Shown here piece by piece: positions 45,181 through 56,631 of a DNA stretch of 64,000 bases (its first letter is position 1; every line of letters starts with the position of its first letter). A program made the position numbers and the translations under genes. The stretch comes from Cliona cf. orientalis. Its lineage: Eukaryota; Porifera; Demospongiae; Clionaida; Clionaidae. The stretch spans positions 31,711,235 through 31,775,234 of the forward strand of contig OZ005689.1 in the NCBI GenBank assembly GCA_963930775.1, read 5' to 3'. The notes under the pieces are model-generated. The model saw nothing but the letters and a program-made list of their open reading frames with translations. It had not been told where the DNA came from and did not search any database.

Positions 45181-45560
45181 TGGGGACCCAAGATGGTGAA
45201 GTGCTGGTGCCGACCTATGATTGGGCTGAATTTTTTGATGCTCCATAGACAGTCAGCCCTCAAAGGGATAAAGGCCATGCATCATTTGATTTTCACTCAC
45301 ACCAAACCAGGCCGTGTGATTGTCAGAGACTCCGTGACCAGCCCAGAGAGAGAGATAAACCTCATACAAGATAAGAGCTGGAAGCCTACCACGACTGACC
45401 TTCCTCCCATCATCTCTCCGCCAGGACTCTCACTCGAACGGCAGTAGTATTTGACAAAATTAGAGAGTTCTGTCCACCAGACTGTCGAGATCTTGTCTGC
45501 CCACAGCGGATGCCGGAACACTCGACACCTCCACCACCTAAGAGAAAGCGTCGGCATTGA
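45181..45560 (+). pseudogene. C-terminal fragment of a transposase-like family protein
   Basis: In two frames: GEVLVPTYDWAEFFD, HHLIFTHTKPGRVIVRDS, PTTTDLPPIISPPGLSLER and then FDKIREFCPPDCRDLVCP ending in a KRKRRH basic tail. I recall a PPGLS-x-ERQWYLY-x-KIREFC type ending in the same family as the gene at 1.9-4.0 kb (the GQNKN motif family). It follows the gypsy truncation directly, which marks a junction at about 45178. Confidence 0.45.
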
Positions 45561-46049
45561 ACACTAAGCTTGATAGTTACTTTTATTTGTTGTATGGTTA
45601 TATACGTCTATCTTGGTTTTGTACACAGAGTACAAAGCGAGCTAAAAGCTAAAAATAAAAAAGGAGGACAGGGTCCCCTTCTAGTACAGCTATTAGAACA
45701 TAGTACTTACTTACCGTGTCCGTCCATTCGCTTGATTTCTCGCTGGCTGCCTTTCTTTTTTACCTTTGGCTATGCTTCACTTACTAACATCAAAGTCAGC
45801 TGATTGTCACGTTACGTTACGTAATGCGCAATGCGCGCACGTACGTATGCGAATAGTATACGGAGATTGAACGTGCTGCGCATAGCAAGGCGTTTGGGGC
45901 GTGATTTCTCTAATTCAATAATTCCAGCGCAAGCACATAAAAGCACTCATAACTTCACAACTACGCATGTGAGCGGTTTCAAATTTGCTGGGCGATCAGT
46001 TCAAAGGTCATACCATACATACTAACGATCTGTGTAGCGATCGCGATTT
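45561..46049. other. Gene-free stretch
   Basis: AT-rich then CpG-rich (45810-45870, CGTTACGTTACGTAATGCGC). No exon seen. Confidence 0.3.
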
Positions 46050-46092
46050 TTTAAAAAAATCCCATACGGAGGGTTTTGCCAAATCCGGTCAC
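46050..46092 (-). repeat. MITE family A, 43-bp end fragment
   Basis: AATCCCATACGGAGGGTTTTGCCAAATCCGGTCAC is a family-A right terminus. It lies immediately beside the complete copy starting at 46098. Confidence 0.8.
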
Positions 46093-46097
46093 AATAT

Positions 46098-46750
46098 GTG
46101 ACCGGATTTGGGAAAACCCTCCGTAAGGGATCCGCGCGCGATTCGCGCAATGCGCGTTTTTAGGTCGAAATTTGTCAAAGTCCAGATTTTGTCATATACA
46201 TGTCGAACAACCCTTCTTCTAACTGTTGCCGTCTTCTACGGAGGCTAGTCGTGCTATACGAAGGCAAAATAAGCCTTCATTTTGACCCACCTAGTCGGCA
46301 CAGCCACCGTACACGAAGCCCGTTGCTATGGGCGGTAATTAGAATTCTCTACCTAGATACAGCTAGATTCATCGAACTACTGTACGTTCGCTCACCTTTT
46401 TAGCTTCTTGGGCATCTAAGAACAATCGTCTGTCGTCAACGAAATTCAACTCTTGCTCGATCTTTACGTTCATTTCGAACGGCTCCGCCCAGGTCCATCT
46501 TATTGATTTCCGGGTCACGCGTAGTATGCATAAATGCCATACGCGTGCATAGCAACGCCTTTAGACCGTAATTTCTCGATTATTGGGGGTGTGGCACGAT
46601 CGCAAACAAAGCGCTGTATCTCCACAACGAAGTGCGCGATCGTCCTAAGACTTGAACGCGGGTTAGCTCTATGGTAGAGCTTATCAACCATGCATCAAAC
46701 TCAATTTTCTGGAAAAATCCCATATGGAGGGTTTTCCCAAATCCGGTCAC
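46098..46750 (-). repeat. MITE family A, complete copy with ATAT duplication
   Basis: GTGACCGGATTTGGGAAAAC at the left and GTTTTCCCAAATCCGGTCAC at the right; ATAT on both sides (46094-46097, 46751-46754). Length 653 bp. Internally very similar to 30901-31567. Confidence 0.92.
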
Positions 46751-46754
46751 ATAT

Positions 46755-48059
46755 TATACTAATTATAACCTTAGATGCATGTGCTGTAGGACTACAGTTG
46801 TCATTAAGTATGCGTGAGTGTCCATTTGTTACCACAAAATTTCCTACCTACCTGCCTTGTTTATGTCGAAAACAAAGTGTTGTAGATTTTTGATAGTGTT
46901 TTGTCGTGGCTCTCACTAAAAATGCTTCGTTCAATAGCTTTAATGTTATTTATTGGTCATCGCCACCTTCCTCACTCCCTGCAGAGTTTTCGTTGGACAA
47001 GAGATAGTAATGGCTTCTTTTCAAACTTGAAGGGTACATGTATGGTTAGCGATAGATCCAACAAGACAACTGGGTCACCACTGATCATGGCACACTGGCA
47101 TATAAGCTTGTTTTCTGTGCATGCTATAAACTGCTGACACTGCTGACACAGCACTGCTGTACGTATGTTGTATATGGCACACTGTGATACTACTACTTTA
47201 TTATTACTCGTGTGCAATGTGCATTCCTGTGATGACGTCTGACTCTGGCTAAGCTTAGCATTGAGATGCTTTGACCAGTGTGAGCAACTTTCAGTGGTAC
47301 TAATCACAATAGTGGTTGTGAAATATTGCTTAGTGCACTTGCACTGAAGGTTTTGTTTACGTGAATGCTTGTATACATATTTGTTGGTAATTTACCGGCT
47401 ATGGGAAGGAGTTGGGTCATCATAAAGTAGGCCAATTATGAACAGAAGTCAACTACCAACAAAATAGTTATCTGCCAGTAATTGGGGTGCATGAGATGCA
47501 ATTATTGTGCCGCTTGATTTGTTTATTGCAGACCTGTAGATGGTATCGTGGGTTTCACCCGCGAGACCGTAATTGTTCTCACTACCAAGATAGAGTCAAG
47601 AGTGGAAAAGGAGATTATACAGCAGCCAAGGACACCCGCCCGAGAATCCCCGTGCATCTACAACGGACGATGTAGAATGTTTTTTTTAGTGTCATGTGTG
47701 ATATGGTGGGCACATATTTCACTGTGCGGCAAGTGAGGTATAATTGGAGGAAGGTGTGCTCAGAGTTGATGAAAAGGCTTGATCCAGACTTGGGCTTCTT
47801 CTACCACACTGCAGCCCATGATCGATTCTATGAAGGTGAGGTTTCATGTACCTGCAAAGAAAAAATGTGAAGAAGCAGAGAGTGGCTGGCACAACTAGTA
47901 TGGGCAACTCTACCTGTTCCTGGAGCACGTTCTGTACGACTTCAGTATCACAATATTCCAGTGTAACTTCCGCCCCCACCCTGTACTCATACTCCTCACT
48001 TGGAGCACTCTTATGCTAAAGCAATCCTAGGATTTAACTGGCACAAGCAGACTCCCATA
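46755..48059. other. Exon-like scraps of unknown genes
   Basis: 46990-47130 (+) reads SNGFFSNLKGTCMVSDRSNK and is a relative of 26474-26665. 47531-47670 (+) follows a TTGCAG acceptor and reads VDGIVGFTRETVIVLTTKIE. 47728-47831 (+) reads YNWRKVCSELMKRLDPDLGF before a GTGAGG donor. They look like real exons by splice context but I cannot name a family. Confidence 0.35.
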
Positions 48060-48480
48060 TTAACCGATTATACGCGGAATGTACATGACGTCATTACCCG
48101 TAACCGCTAAATTAATTTATGTAAAAGTAGTGTATTAGCTATTAGTCTTTGTACAGCGTCCTAAAACGGTTGTCATAGCTATGGACACTTTATTAGGAGT
48201 CATTGTACAACCTTCGTAGTTACTTTAGCTTCGTATGTACGTATAGTACGCTATTTCTGAACATAAAAGCTTAAAAGCTTACTTACCTCCAAACCGTCGT
48301 CTCAAGTCCATCTGTGGTTAGTAGAACTCTTCATCTCACTTTGTCTACACATAAAGGTAGACATAGACCTAGTCTAACTGTATGCTTAGCGATATGTCTG
48401 TACTGCACGTACTGTAGCAGAAAACAAGGCTACTTCAACGCTTAGGTCGATTGTCCATCTTGATAAGTAATCTCGTTAGT
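48060..48480. repeat. TTAA-type MITE, partial copy
   Basis: Begins TTAACCGATTATACGCGGAA with ATGACGTCAT close by. It then shares segments with the inverse of 41873-42535 (CTTACTTACCTCC, GACATAGACCTAGTCT). No matching right TTAA end is seen, so the copy is truncated or diverged. Confidence 0.65.
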
Positions 48481-49945
48481 ACTTCCTTTCTGAAGGTCAA
48501 CAAGTGACCTCGAAGCCACACTGGAGTAAGGTATTTCCTGTACTAACCTCAGACAGGATGCCTAGCCCAAACTAATCTACTATGGAATGATGGGCGTGGC
48601 TATAGCATAGCAATAAGGTTCCCGTTAGGTACAGGCCGAATGCTGCAAGGTCAAAGGTCAATGACCACTTAGGGGACCCCTCCCCTAGCCCTGGATCGCG
48701 GCCCTGCGCCGCTATGGAACACACAGCCCCGAGTCTTATGTGGACCAGCCAGAGAAGTATGGAAGGCAGGGGTCTCTCGATGGTAGGGCATCTTCGAGAT
48801 AGCTTATTAGAGTCTAGTCTGGCTATCAGAAGTTCACAAGGAGAGGCTGGCACCCAGACTATCAATTTTAGTCACCTAAGCAAGTCATGGAGGAGGGAAT
48901 CAGGAACCCATGACTCTAAGAGATGCCAGTACACGCAGTAGCAATTTTAGTGCCAAATTTTGATGGTAGTCAATAGGTCACTTTTGGTCTGAACTTAGTA
49001 CTATGACTTCAAATTCAGTTTGGAGAGGCACCCGTATTCTCTACCACTTGTTGATAATAAGGATCCAATACGTGTTTGAATCTGGGACTTCATACAAGAT
49101 TTCGTCATCATGCTAAAGTCCTGGACTTAGTATGCTGTGGTGCATGCACATTTAGCTACTAACTGATTGTGGCCTTTCAAGAAATTTATTAATGATTTTT
49201 ATGACATTATGGTGATGAATGCACTACCTCTTTCAAGTTTTTATGTTCAATGATTGAACCTCTTTCAACTAGACGATCTAGATAGTTACTAGCTACCAGC
49301 TAGGATAACTGCTTCACCTATGTTATGAAGATATACAGTTAAATATCTTGTGAAGGGGCTGGCACCCAGACTAAGACATTCGCACGCGCTTGCACCGCAC
49401 TAGCGAGCTAGCCTCTCTCCTCTTCTTAAGATCTTGCACGCTCGAAGGAGGCGGGGCTAGCTCGCTAGACTACACATGCGCACTAGCAAGAGTAAATAAT
49501 AAGGAGGGGAAGAGAGTGTCGAACGCGCTATATACCCCGTGTAATATGTTTTCGGCAAGTAATGTGACTTGCAGCCGTGCACACGTGACTAGCCCAAGGT
49601 GCTAAACACTTGATTTTTCTTAGAACTGAGAAGAATAGAGGCGTTTTTCATGAGTTTTAAGCTAGATTCTTCATAAACGCTCGTTTTATATTGTGATCTG
49701 CTCGTGCTTTCGGTCGAAATCGCACTCGCGTTAGCTTGCACTCGAGGCCACGCAAATGCGTTCAATTAGTAGGTAACCGCACCCATGTAGTGGTTGCATT
49801 CCATGTGGTCGCACATGACCACTGTGTGGTTTTGGTACAGGATACACAAGTACAGTGCAGTGTATATGTATATGTACATACATACAGTACAACTTAGTAC
49901 AGTATTATGTGTGTAGCGCGCGTGATCTATCACAGTAGGTAAATT
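48481..49945. other. Gene-free stretch
   Basis: No recognised exon. GCTAGCTCGCTAGACTAC and inverted CTAGCGAGCTAGC near 49400-49480 form a loose inverted pair about 60 bp apart. A GAACTTCTGATAGCCAG-like segment on the minus strand of 48570-48865 is open but unsupported. Confidence 0.3.
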
Positions 49946-50297
49946 GAAAGTCAGTTTAGAAGAAGAGAGACTCAAGACAGGGCAAGAATAGAGCAGGTGA
50001 GTTTCTAACTAGTACACAGATGATATTGATGATACAAGTCATAATCATGTGCAGTTTGAAAGTCAGTTTAGAAGAAGAGAGACTCAAGACAGGCCTAGGA
50101 CAAGAACAGAGCAGGTGAGTTTCTAACTAGTACACAGATGATATTGATGATACAAGTCATAATCATGTGCAGTTTGAAAGTCAGTTTAGAAGAAGAGAGA
50201 CTCAAGACAGGCCTAGGACAAGAACAGAGCAGGTGAGTTTCTAACTAGTACACAGATGATATTGATGATACAGACAAGTCATAATCATGTGCAATTT
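49946..50297 (+). repeat. Tandem repeat, three units of about 112-122 bp
   Basis: Each unit starts GAAAGTCAGTTTAGAAGAAG and ends AATCATGTGCAGTTT (starts at 49946, 50058 and 50176). Unit 1 lacks a CCTAGGA insertion and unit 3 carries an extra ACAG near its end. Each contains GCAGGTGAGTTTC, a good 5' splice-donor consensus. It abuts the 3' end of the minus-strand gene ending at about 50260. Confidence 0.93.
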
Positions 50298-53094
50298 AGC
50301 TTGAAGGCTCAGGTGGTTCCCTTTACCACCCTTTCCGTACCTAGGGCAGGCAAGTTCTGGTAGTAGGGCGGAAAAATAGAAATCTTTGAGCTTTGGTAGC
50401 TGCTGATCCCACCATGCTTGATTTCTGAATATCCTTTCTATGTGGATATCTTTTTGTGTGCGCACAACAAAGTCACACCACCGGGTATTTGTGCAGTAAA
50501 GCTGGCATTGAATTTGGTAGTAATAGTCGTGTTTTGGTTTGAGCTGGTAGGTGTTATTCTCTGTCTTTTCAAGGCAAAAATTCTTCAATTGTTGGCATGC
50601 TTCTGGTACTGTCAACAGCTTAGCAGAGTGAGGATTTTTGTACTCGACTAGCCCATTGGCAGGTGTTGCACTGGGGTCATATACCTTGTCATCTGGGCTA
50701 GCAGCTAGCCATGGATTATCTGGTCATATTACCAAGCCTGTTTTCTCTGTTGTCAGATTACAGTGACCATGTTGCTGTTGATAACATACGTACTGTTGAC
50801 GTGCTACATCTTCCATCAACGAACCATATCTTGTAGCCTCACTGCCTCTAAACCTGCTATACAGCATATTTTTGACTCGTGTGCTCCGCTTTGTTTTCTT
50901 TTGCATTTTTGCGATGCCCCCCACCACAGATGCAGTTATTCTTTTCCGTCGTTCAGTCATCCACAGGTCGCTATCACTTTGTTCTTTTGTATTCTGTTCA
51001 ATACGTTCCATCTCTTGTTTGGAAACCACTACTTTATTCTTGTAGTAACTCTCTTTGAGTTCACGCAAGTGCTCTTCAGATACATCATCAGCCACATCAT
51101 CAGGAGTAACACCGCCATCGTGGCGACTGTATGCTTTCTTTGCTGCTATGGAATTATCTCTACGGGAGTATTTGCTTTCTCGCCGTTTTCTCTTTGAGTC
51201 ATCTGTTGCTTTTCGCTTTCGCTGAAGCTCGGCTTTCTTGGCGGTGGATTGTGCTACCTCCAAAAATACAGAATTGGGAGCGTCTTCTGTCATTTCATTC
51301 CACACCTTAGGACCCCACATTGAACCATGGTTTTGCTCTAATCCAGCCCCCATACATCGATGCTGCCATGATCCACTTTGTGATCGATTGATGAACTTTC
51401 CGCCATCGAATTTACATCTGATGTGCATCCAAGCCTCGGCTAGATTAGTGGTGTGGTTACCAATTAGTTGCTTAGACTTCGCAGCTAGTCTGCTGACAAG
51501 GACTTGTACATCGTGAAGCAGCTGAGGGCTAACATTGAGGGGTGTCTCTCCTCCCCTGCATGAGGCTTCTTCCGTTTCTCGGGAGTCATCCACTGTGTCT
51601 TTCCATAGCAATTCTTGATCATGCAAAGTTTCTGTGTGAATAATTGTAGCATATGCACACATCATTTTGAGCAATAAAATATGTGTGACTGTAATATCCT
51701 ACATGCATGTCAGTGTACTAATATAATTAATTTTTCTATTCATGCATACACAAATTTAGAGAATGGTCACCTTCCACATTATTTGAGTTATCATCCAAAG
51801 TTGACGTCTCATCTTCGGCTGCAGTAGTATTGGAAGAAGTTGAAGGTGCACTAGGCACACTAGAAGGATCTGTAGGATGCCGTTCTGAGCTGATTCTCAC
51901 GAGCAGTGGAGCAGAAGTCAGGACTGCACTTGTTGTGATAACCAAAGCAGTGAAAAGGGCCATTGAGGAGGTCATGTTCAAGAAGTCTGGCCGCCACGTT
52001 CCTATTCGGTTCCTGGCTTCTCATTTTGATGGCACAGCGGCCGGCACTTGTAAGTCGCTTTCTCATCTTTTCCGTCAATCCACCCTTCCCCTTGTACGAT
52101 GGATTATTGGTGGCTAGCTTTTCAAGAGAGGACCTGTAGCATTTACATGCATGATTCGTGCATTCAATTTTCTGAATATCAAAACCCCATATGGGTACAT
52201 TCTCTCTCAACGTCGGGAACACCGAACTATCACCATCACCGACAAATCGTGTATATCGCGAGCCATGTGTCTTTTCAGCTTTCAGAAAGCCGTCCAGAAT
52301 GATGTCTGTTTCCATCAGGATGAAGCATCCCAATTTTTGAAGCAAGTATGTTTCTCTGGTGGTTTACCCTGTGCACATGCTGAACAATACTTATTCCTCA
52401 CGCCGACATGCAAAATCTTACCAGTTCTTTGGCCAATGATAATTCCTACGCCGGATTTTGCATTATATGAGTGCTTATGCGAGCGTTTCGACCAACCACC
52501 ATCGACAATGACAGTGATAGCCGGCACACCCTGGTGATAATCGCCCCTCTCTTCCGCTAATCGCTTCTCTTCCTTGCCAGCTTCAAGCATCGCCTTCTCC
52601 ATCTCTCGCTCCCACAGCTCTCCAATATCTCTCTCTGTCTGGATGAATGTCGTCTTTGACATTACAGGCACTCCAAGAACACTCATTGCATCCTGTAGGT
52701 TGTTGTGACCATTACCAGTGCTCATCTGACCCCAGACAGCGGCTAAGTTGCTCTCCCAGCGTTTGTAACCATTTGGACCCTTCACCTTACGAGACGTCTC
52801 AAGGCGTATACAATCACCACACTGTGTGCAAGTACTGCTTAGAATCGAAGCAAGCCCATTCCTCTGCTCTCCTATCAACTTCACAGTACCACCACATTGA
52901 GAAGCATGAGAAGTGAGCCTCTCAATATAACACTGCAACTTATCCAAGTTGATGATACGAGATCCTGCAGCCTGTAGTGATGGCTCCTTCCGTGGTGACC
53001 GTCGTGATCTAGGCTGTGACTTGTATACATGCTTCTTCCTGAATACTCTCCTATGATTATTGTAGTGACACCGCTGGTTCTTTCTATTTCCCAT
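50298..53094 (-). pseudogene. Mutator-like transposase joined to YqaJ-type nuclease
   Basis: Minus strand from ATG 53094. The first part is basic with Cys/His pairs (LSSTCTQCGDCI), then the Mutator-like transposase core: AITVIVDGGWSKRSHKHSYN (first Asp), RNKYCSACAQ, TRFVGDGDSSVF (second Asp) and KIECTNHACKCYRSSL. After about 51750 an exon starts near 51670 with a basic linker. It then has the YqaJ-type PD-(D/E)xK region: RRKRITASVVGGI, GSLMEDVARQQY (Glu), SPDDKVYDP (Asp) and VEYKNPHS (E-x-K), ending ACPRYGKGG near 50320. Frame changes at about 52320 and 51890 and a TGA at about 50725 disable this copy. This pairing is known from many invertebrate genes. Role: DNA strand cutting and joining plus exonuclease, by family. 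Confidence 0.82.
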
Positions 53095-54040
53095 CTCGAG
53101 AGATAGCTATGCACTTTATATTCTGACTCTTCTCCAAGTTAGCACTGTGCATAGAATCTCTTATTGTTGCTCACTATTGCACTATTCCCGCCGGATTCAT
53201 GTCTCTGAATTTGCCGCATGCGTATTATTAAAACGCGCATAAATATTACTACGCGAATGTACGAATGCGTGGGCGGTTATGCTCGAGCCGTTGTACAGTG
53301 CGGTCAACATAGCTGCAAATGCACGCAGTTAATCTTGCACGTCAATTTTCCCGATTCTTACGGCCGGTCTTACCGTATATAGGCTCTTCTCCGATAACGA
53401 AATCATAGGCGCAGGGCCCCACGAAGAGTTTTTTCCAGAAAAATCAACCATCGTCCAGATATGACCACAAGTTCAACGTGGAACCTTCGCCAAGCGGCGA
53501 TCGAGAGGGCATGTCGAGCATCATACTTTCGCTCCAGAATAAACTGTCTCTAAAGCGCTTTGTGTGTCCCTGCAGCTACCAGGTAAGACTCTTTTGGTGC
53601 AGTTAAACTTTCGTTTTAGCTTACGTGTGTGTCCAAAACTGACGTGAAACCTCTTCGCAAAAGTCCAACGATCCAGCGTCCAGCAAGAATAAGTCACTAT
53701 TTCTTAACTATCATATATTGCATGCACTATAGTATACCTATTTAGCAGTCCTTGTTCTGGATTCCTGGTATCTTCCAAACTTGATATATGAACGTTTATA
53801 TTATACTAATTAATTATTCATGAAGAACGTTGACCGTAACCTTAAGGCGTCTCTCGTGCTTAATGACATGCACGCGCATGCGCCTTAAGGCGCTTCTCGC
53901 GTATAATCGGTTAAGTGTCTATTACCATACTTGTTAGTGTTAGGTATTGAAGCTAGAAGCATTAATTTTATAATTGTATTCTGCTGCAAATGTGAATAAT
54001 GATGACAACAAAAGCAAACTGTTAGTGTTAAGTTGGTTTA
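53095..54040. other. Gene-free stretch with a TTAA-type MITE end
   Basis: 53826-53916 contains CCTTAAGGCGTCTCTCGTGC mirrored by CGCCTTAAGGCGCTTCTCGC and ends GTATAATCGGTTAAG, like the right end of 41873-42535. No exon is apparent. The region around 53400-53570 is GC-balanced without a long frame. Confidence 0.45.
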
Positions 54041-55070
54041 TCAAAAAGTACCTATCTCGTGCTGGCTGATCGAACCACCGCAGAGGGCCAGAAACCCTTC
54101 TTGGAGACATCCACTCCGGCATAATATCCATATCCAGAGCGCCAATGGGTGATGAATTTTACCCACGCAAACCTGACATCGGTTGTTTCGTGTCGTGCTA
54201 AGCATGCATTGATGAACCTCTTCAAGGATTTCACTCATGACATAACCAATCCTATACCACTTTTCATCCATGAAACACATAAAGGCAATAGCTCGGGAGT
54301 CGAAGGGATTTTCTGGCTCTGGTGTTAGCCTAACAGGAATATCCTGCCCATCCTGCATTGCATCACGGCACTTCTCCAGAACATCCTGATATATTAACTC
54401 TTTCTTGCAGCCTATCACCTTAAAGCTCACTGTATGTGTAAAAATCTCCTGTACATCCTCTTCATTTCCATTTTCACTCTCAGGACTGCCAGTGCTTTTA
54501 TTGCTATCAAGTTCGCTTTCTGAGTCACTTTTAGAATCCCCAGCATTATCATCTAAGGATGCCACTACGTTTGTATCCCATTTCCAAATCACCAAGGCTC
54601 CACGTTCAGGTAGAGAGAGATTCGATGTATCGATCGACTTCAAATTCAGTGGCTGTTAGGAAGTACATGTATTGTGGTGTGGAGTGAGTAAGGGATTGTG
54701 TGTGCGTGTGTGTGAGTGATTGTGAGAGAGTCATTCATGTTTATTTGTAGCTATAGTAAGTACTTACATCAACGTAGCAAGCTTCAACAATGCTTATTGT
54801 CGCTGGAATCACCAGAGGTTCACCTACGACTCGCATGAAAGCATCTAAGTTTGACTGTCCATCCATAGCATTCACTTCTACGTGTTTGAGGATCACTGAT
54901 GCGACAGTAAAGGTTAGAATGGTGTAGGAGTATATTATATCACCAGCATATCACATCCAGAACTAGCTCAGTTGGCCCGGAGCTGCAAGTTGACGTGGGA
55001 ATAGTTGATGTTGCTCGTTCTGGAGAAGTATCATCAGAGCTTTGGCTAGGACTGTCGACCGCTCTAGATG
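54041..55070 (-). pseudogene. HIRAN-domain protein, probably three exons
   Basis: Minus strand. Exon 1 starts MASRAVDSPSQSSD (about 55070-54955). Exon 2 (about 54920-54768) reads QSNLDAFMRVVGEPLVIPAT and ends at GTAAGTA. Exon 3 from about 54655 has an acidic Ser/Asp tract. It then has HTVSFKVIGCKKELIYQDVL, IPVRLTPEPENPFDSRAIAF and KWYRIGYVMSEILEEVH. This FxVxG...hxLxxEPxNPxDxxAI...hGYV pattern is the HIRAN domain, which binds DNA 3' ends in HLTF. A frame change at about 54220 separates this from a tail ARHETTDVRFAWVKFITHW. No helicase motifs follow, so it is a stand-alone HIRAN protein. It may be a host gene or an element accessory protein. Confidence 0.65.
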
Positions 55071-55359
55071 CCATATACTTGATCAAATATGACAGAAAAA
55101 AGCTGACGACTAAAAACGTACTCGTAGTACAGAGCCTGTAGAGAGATAGAAAGCAGAGAGCAGAGTGAGAATGACTGAGCCAGCACATGCACGCAGAGCA
55201 TGCACGTGGCAATGCCGAGCCCACGCCCATGCCCAGAAGCATGTACAAGTCACACGCTAAAAATACAGTAATTAACTTCACGCGCACCATAGGGGGTACC
55301 CTCATCAGTGACCTTAACGAGGAAAGGTCAAGTCTGTCCAACCTCCTCTAGTTTGACGC

Positions 55360-55760
55360 AATAAACTATCGAAGATGGTGAGCGAGATGTGTATGCTGGT
55401 AAAAATCCCTGGTCATCACACCAATCACAGCATCCGCGCCACAGGAGCTACTGCACTTGATACAGCTGGTATTCCTGAAAAGATAATCCAGGAGCGCACT
55501 GGGCACCGATCAATCGAATGCTTATGAATGTATGAGCATTCTACTGAGAAACAGCAACTTACGGTCTCAAAGGTATTGTCTTCCACGATTGAGGTTAATT
55601 TTCGGTCAGAAATTGAGATTGGAAGCACATCGCTCTAACACGGTTCCATCTAATACAGTTGCCACTCCTGGAAATCACATGACCTTTAACAACTGCCAGG
55701 TCAACATCAGCTACAACAATGGTCCATCAGCTCCAGTCAACATCTCTTCACAGCATAATT
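55360..55760 (+). pseudogene. Crypton-like recombinase, catalytic C-terminal fragment
   Basis: MVSEMCMLVKIPGHHTNHSI then RATGATALDTAGIPEKIIQE, TGHRSIECL and MYEHSTEKQQ. HxxR-like NHSIR, GHRS and the Tyr in the MYEHS segment fit the catalytic end of a tyrosine recombinase of the Crypton/DUF3504 type. A TGA just before MYEHS and another shift after 55610 break the frame; the tail NCQVNISYNNG is typical of this protein family. The N-terminal half of such a protein is at 10.6-11.8 kb, on the same strand. Confidence 0.75.
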
Positions 55761-56177
55761 AGATAAAAACAGAGACATACACATACATATCAAGCTAGAG
55801 CAAAATAACACTGTGTGACACTACTTATCAAACTAATAATTATCTAGAATCTATTGTACATGTACACATGCAGAACTTTCCTATCTGTTCCTGGGGATAT
55901 TATATTGCACAGTAAATTTATCTTAGGCTACTCATATTGTACAGTTACCAGTGCAATATGGCTAATATAGCACATAGCAACAACATAGCGACAGGATATA
56001 AAGACCTTATTAGATATACAGTTCTTATGAGTTGATAGTTACATCAATCCCGAACTGTTATCTACAATTATTAATGAAGGCCAGCTCCTCCTCTAGTAAG
56101 GTAAACAAGCAGTCTACAGGTGGATGGTGGCTCTCTACTAGAAGGTAGTTACATGCAGTATATGTAGCTAGCTATAT
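55761..56177. other. Gene-free stretch
   Basis: AT-rich with TACATGTACAC motifs. No exon. Confidence 0.3.
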
Positions 56178-56608
56178 GTGACCAGATTTGGGAAAACCCT
56201 CTGTATGGGATTTTTTCAGAAAATTGAGTTTGATGCATGGTTGATAAGCTCTACCATAGAGCTAACCCGCGTTCAAGTCTTAGGCCAATCGCGTGCTTCG
56301 TTGTGGAGATACAGCACTTTGTTTGCGATCGCGCCACACCCCCAATAATAGAGAAATTACTGTCTAAAGGCGTTGCTATGCATGCGTATGTCGTTTTTCG
56401 CATACTACGAGTGACCCAGAAATCAACTAAATGGACCTGGGCGGAGCCGTTCAAAATGAACATAAAGATCGAGCAAGAATTGAATTTCGTTGTTGACGAC
56501 AGCCGATTGTTTTTAGATGCCCAAGAAGCTAAAAAGGTGAGTGAACATATAGTAGATCGATGAATCTAGCTGTATCTAGGTAGAGAGTTCTAATTAGCGC
56601 CCATAGTA
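56178..56608 (+). repeat. MITE family A, 5' part
   Basis: Starts GTGACCAGATTTGGGAAAAC and follows the family to GCGCCCATAG. The right terminus is missing, replaced by a head-to-head fragment of the same family. Confidence 0.88.
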
Positions 56609-56631
56609 CTTAGCCTGTGTAGTCTAGTGTA

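Noticed and set aside
54940..55341. Hydrophobic minus-strand protein with possible membrane segments
   Set aside because: The hydrophobic part lies upstream of the more plausible ATG of the HIRAN gene (MASRAV, about 55070), in sequence that looks like promoter or untranslated region.
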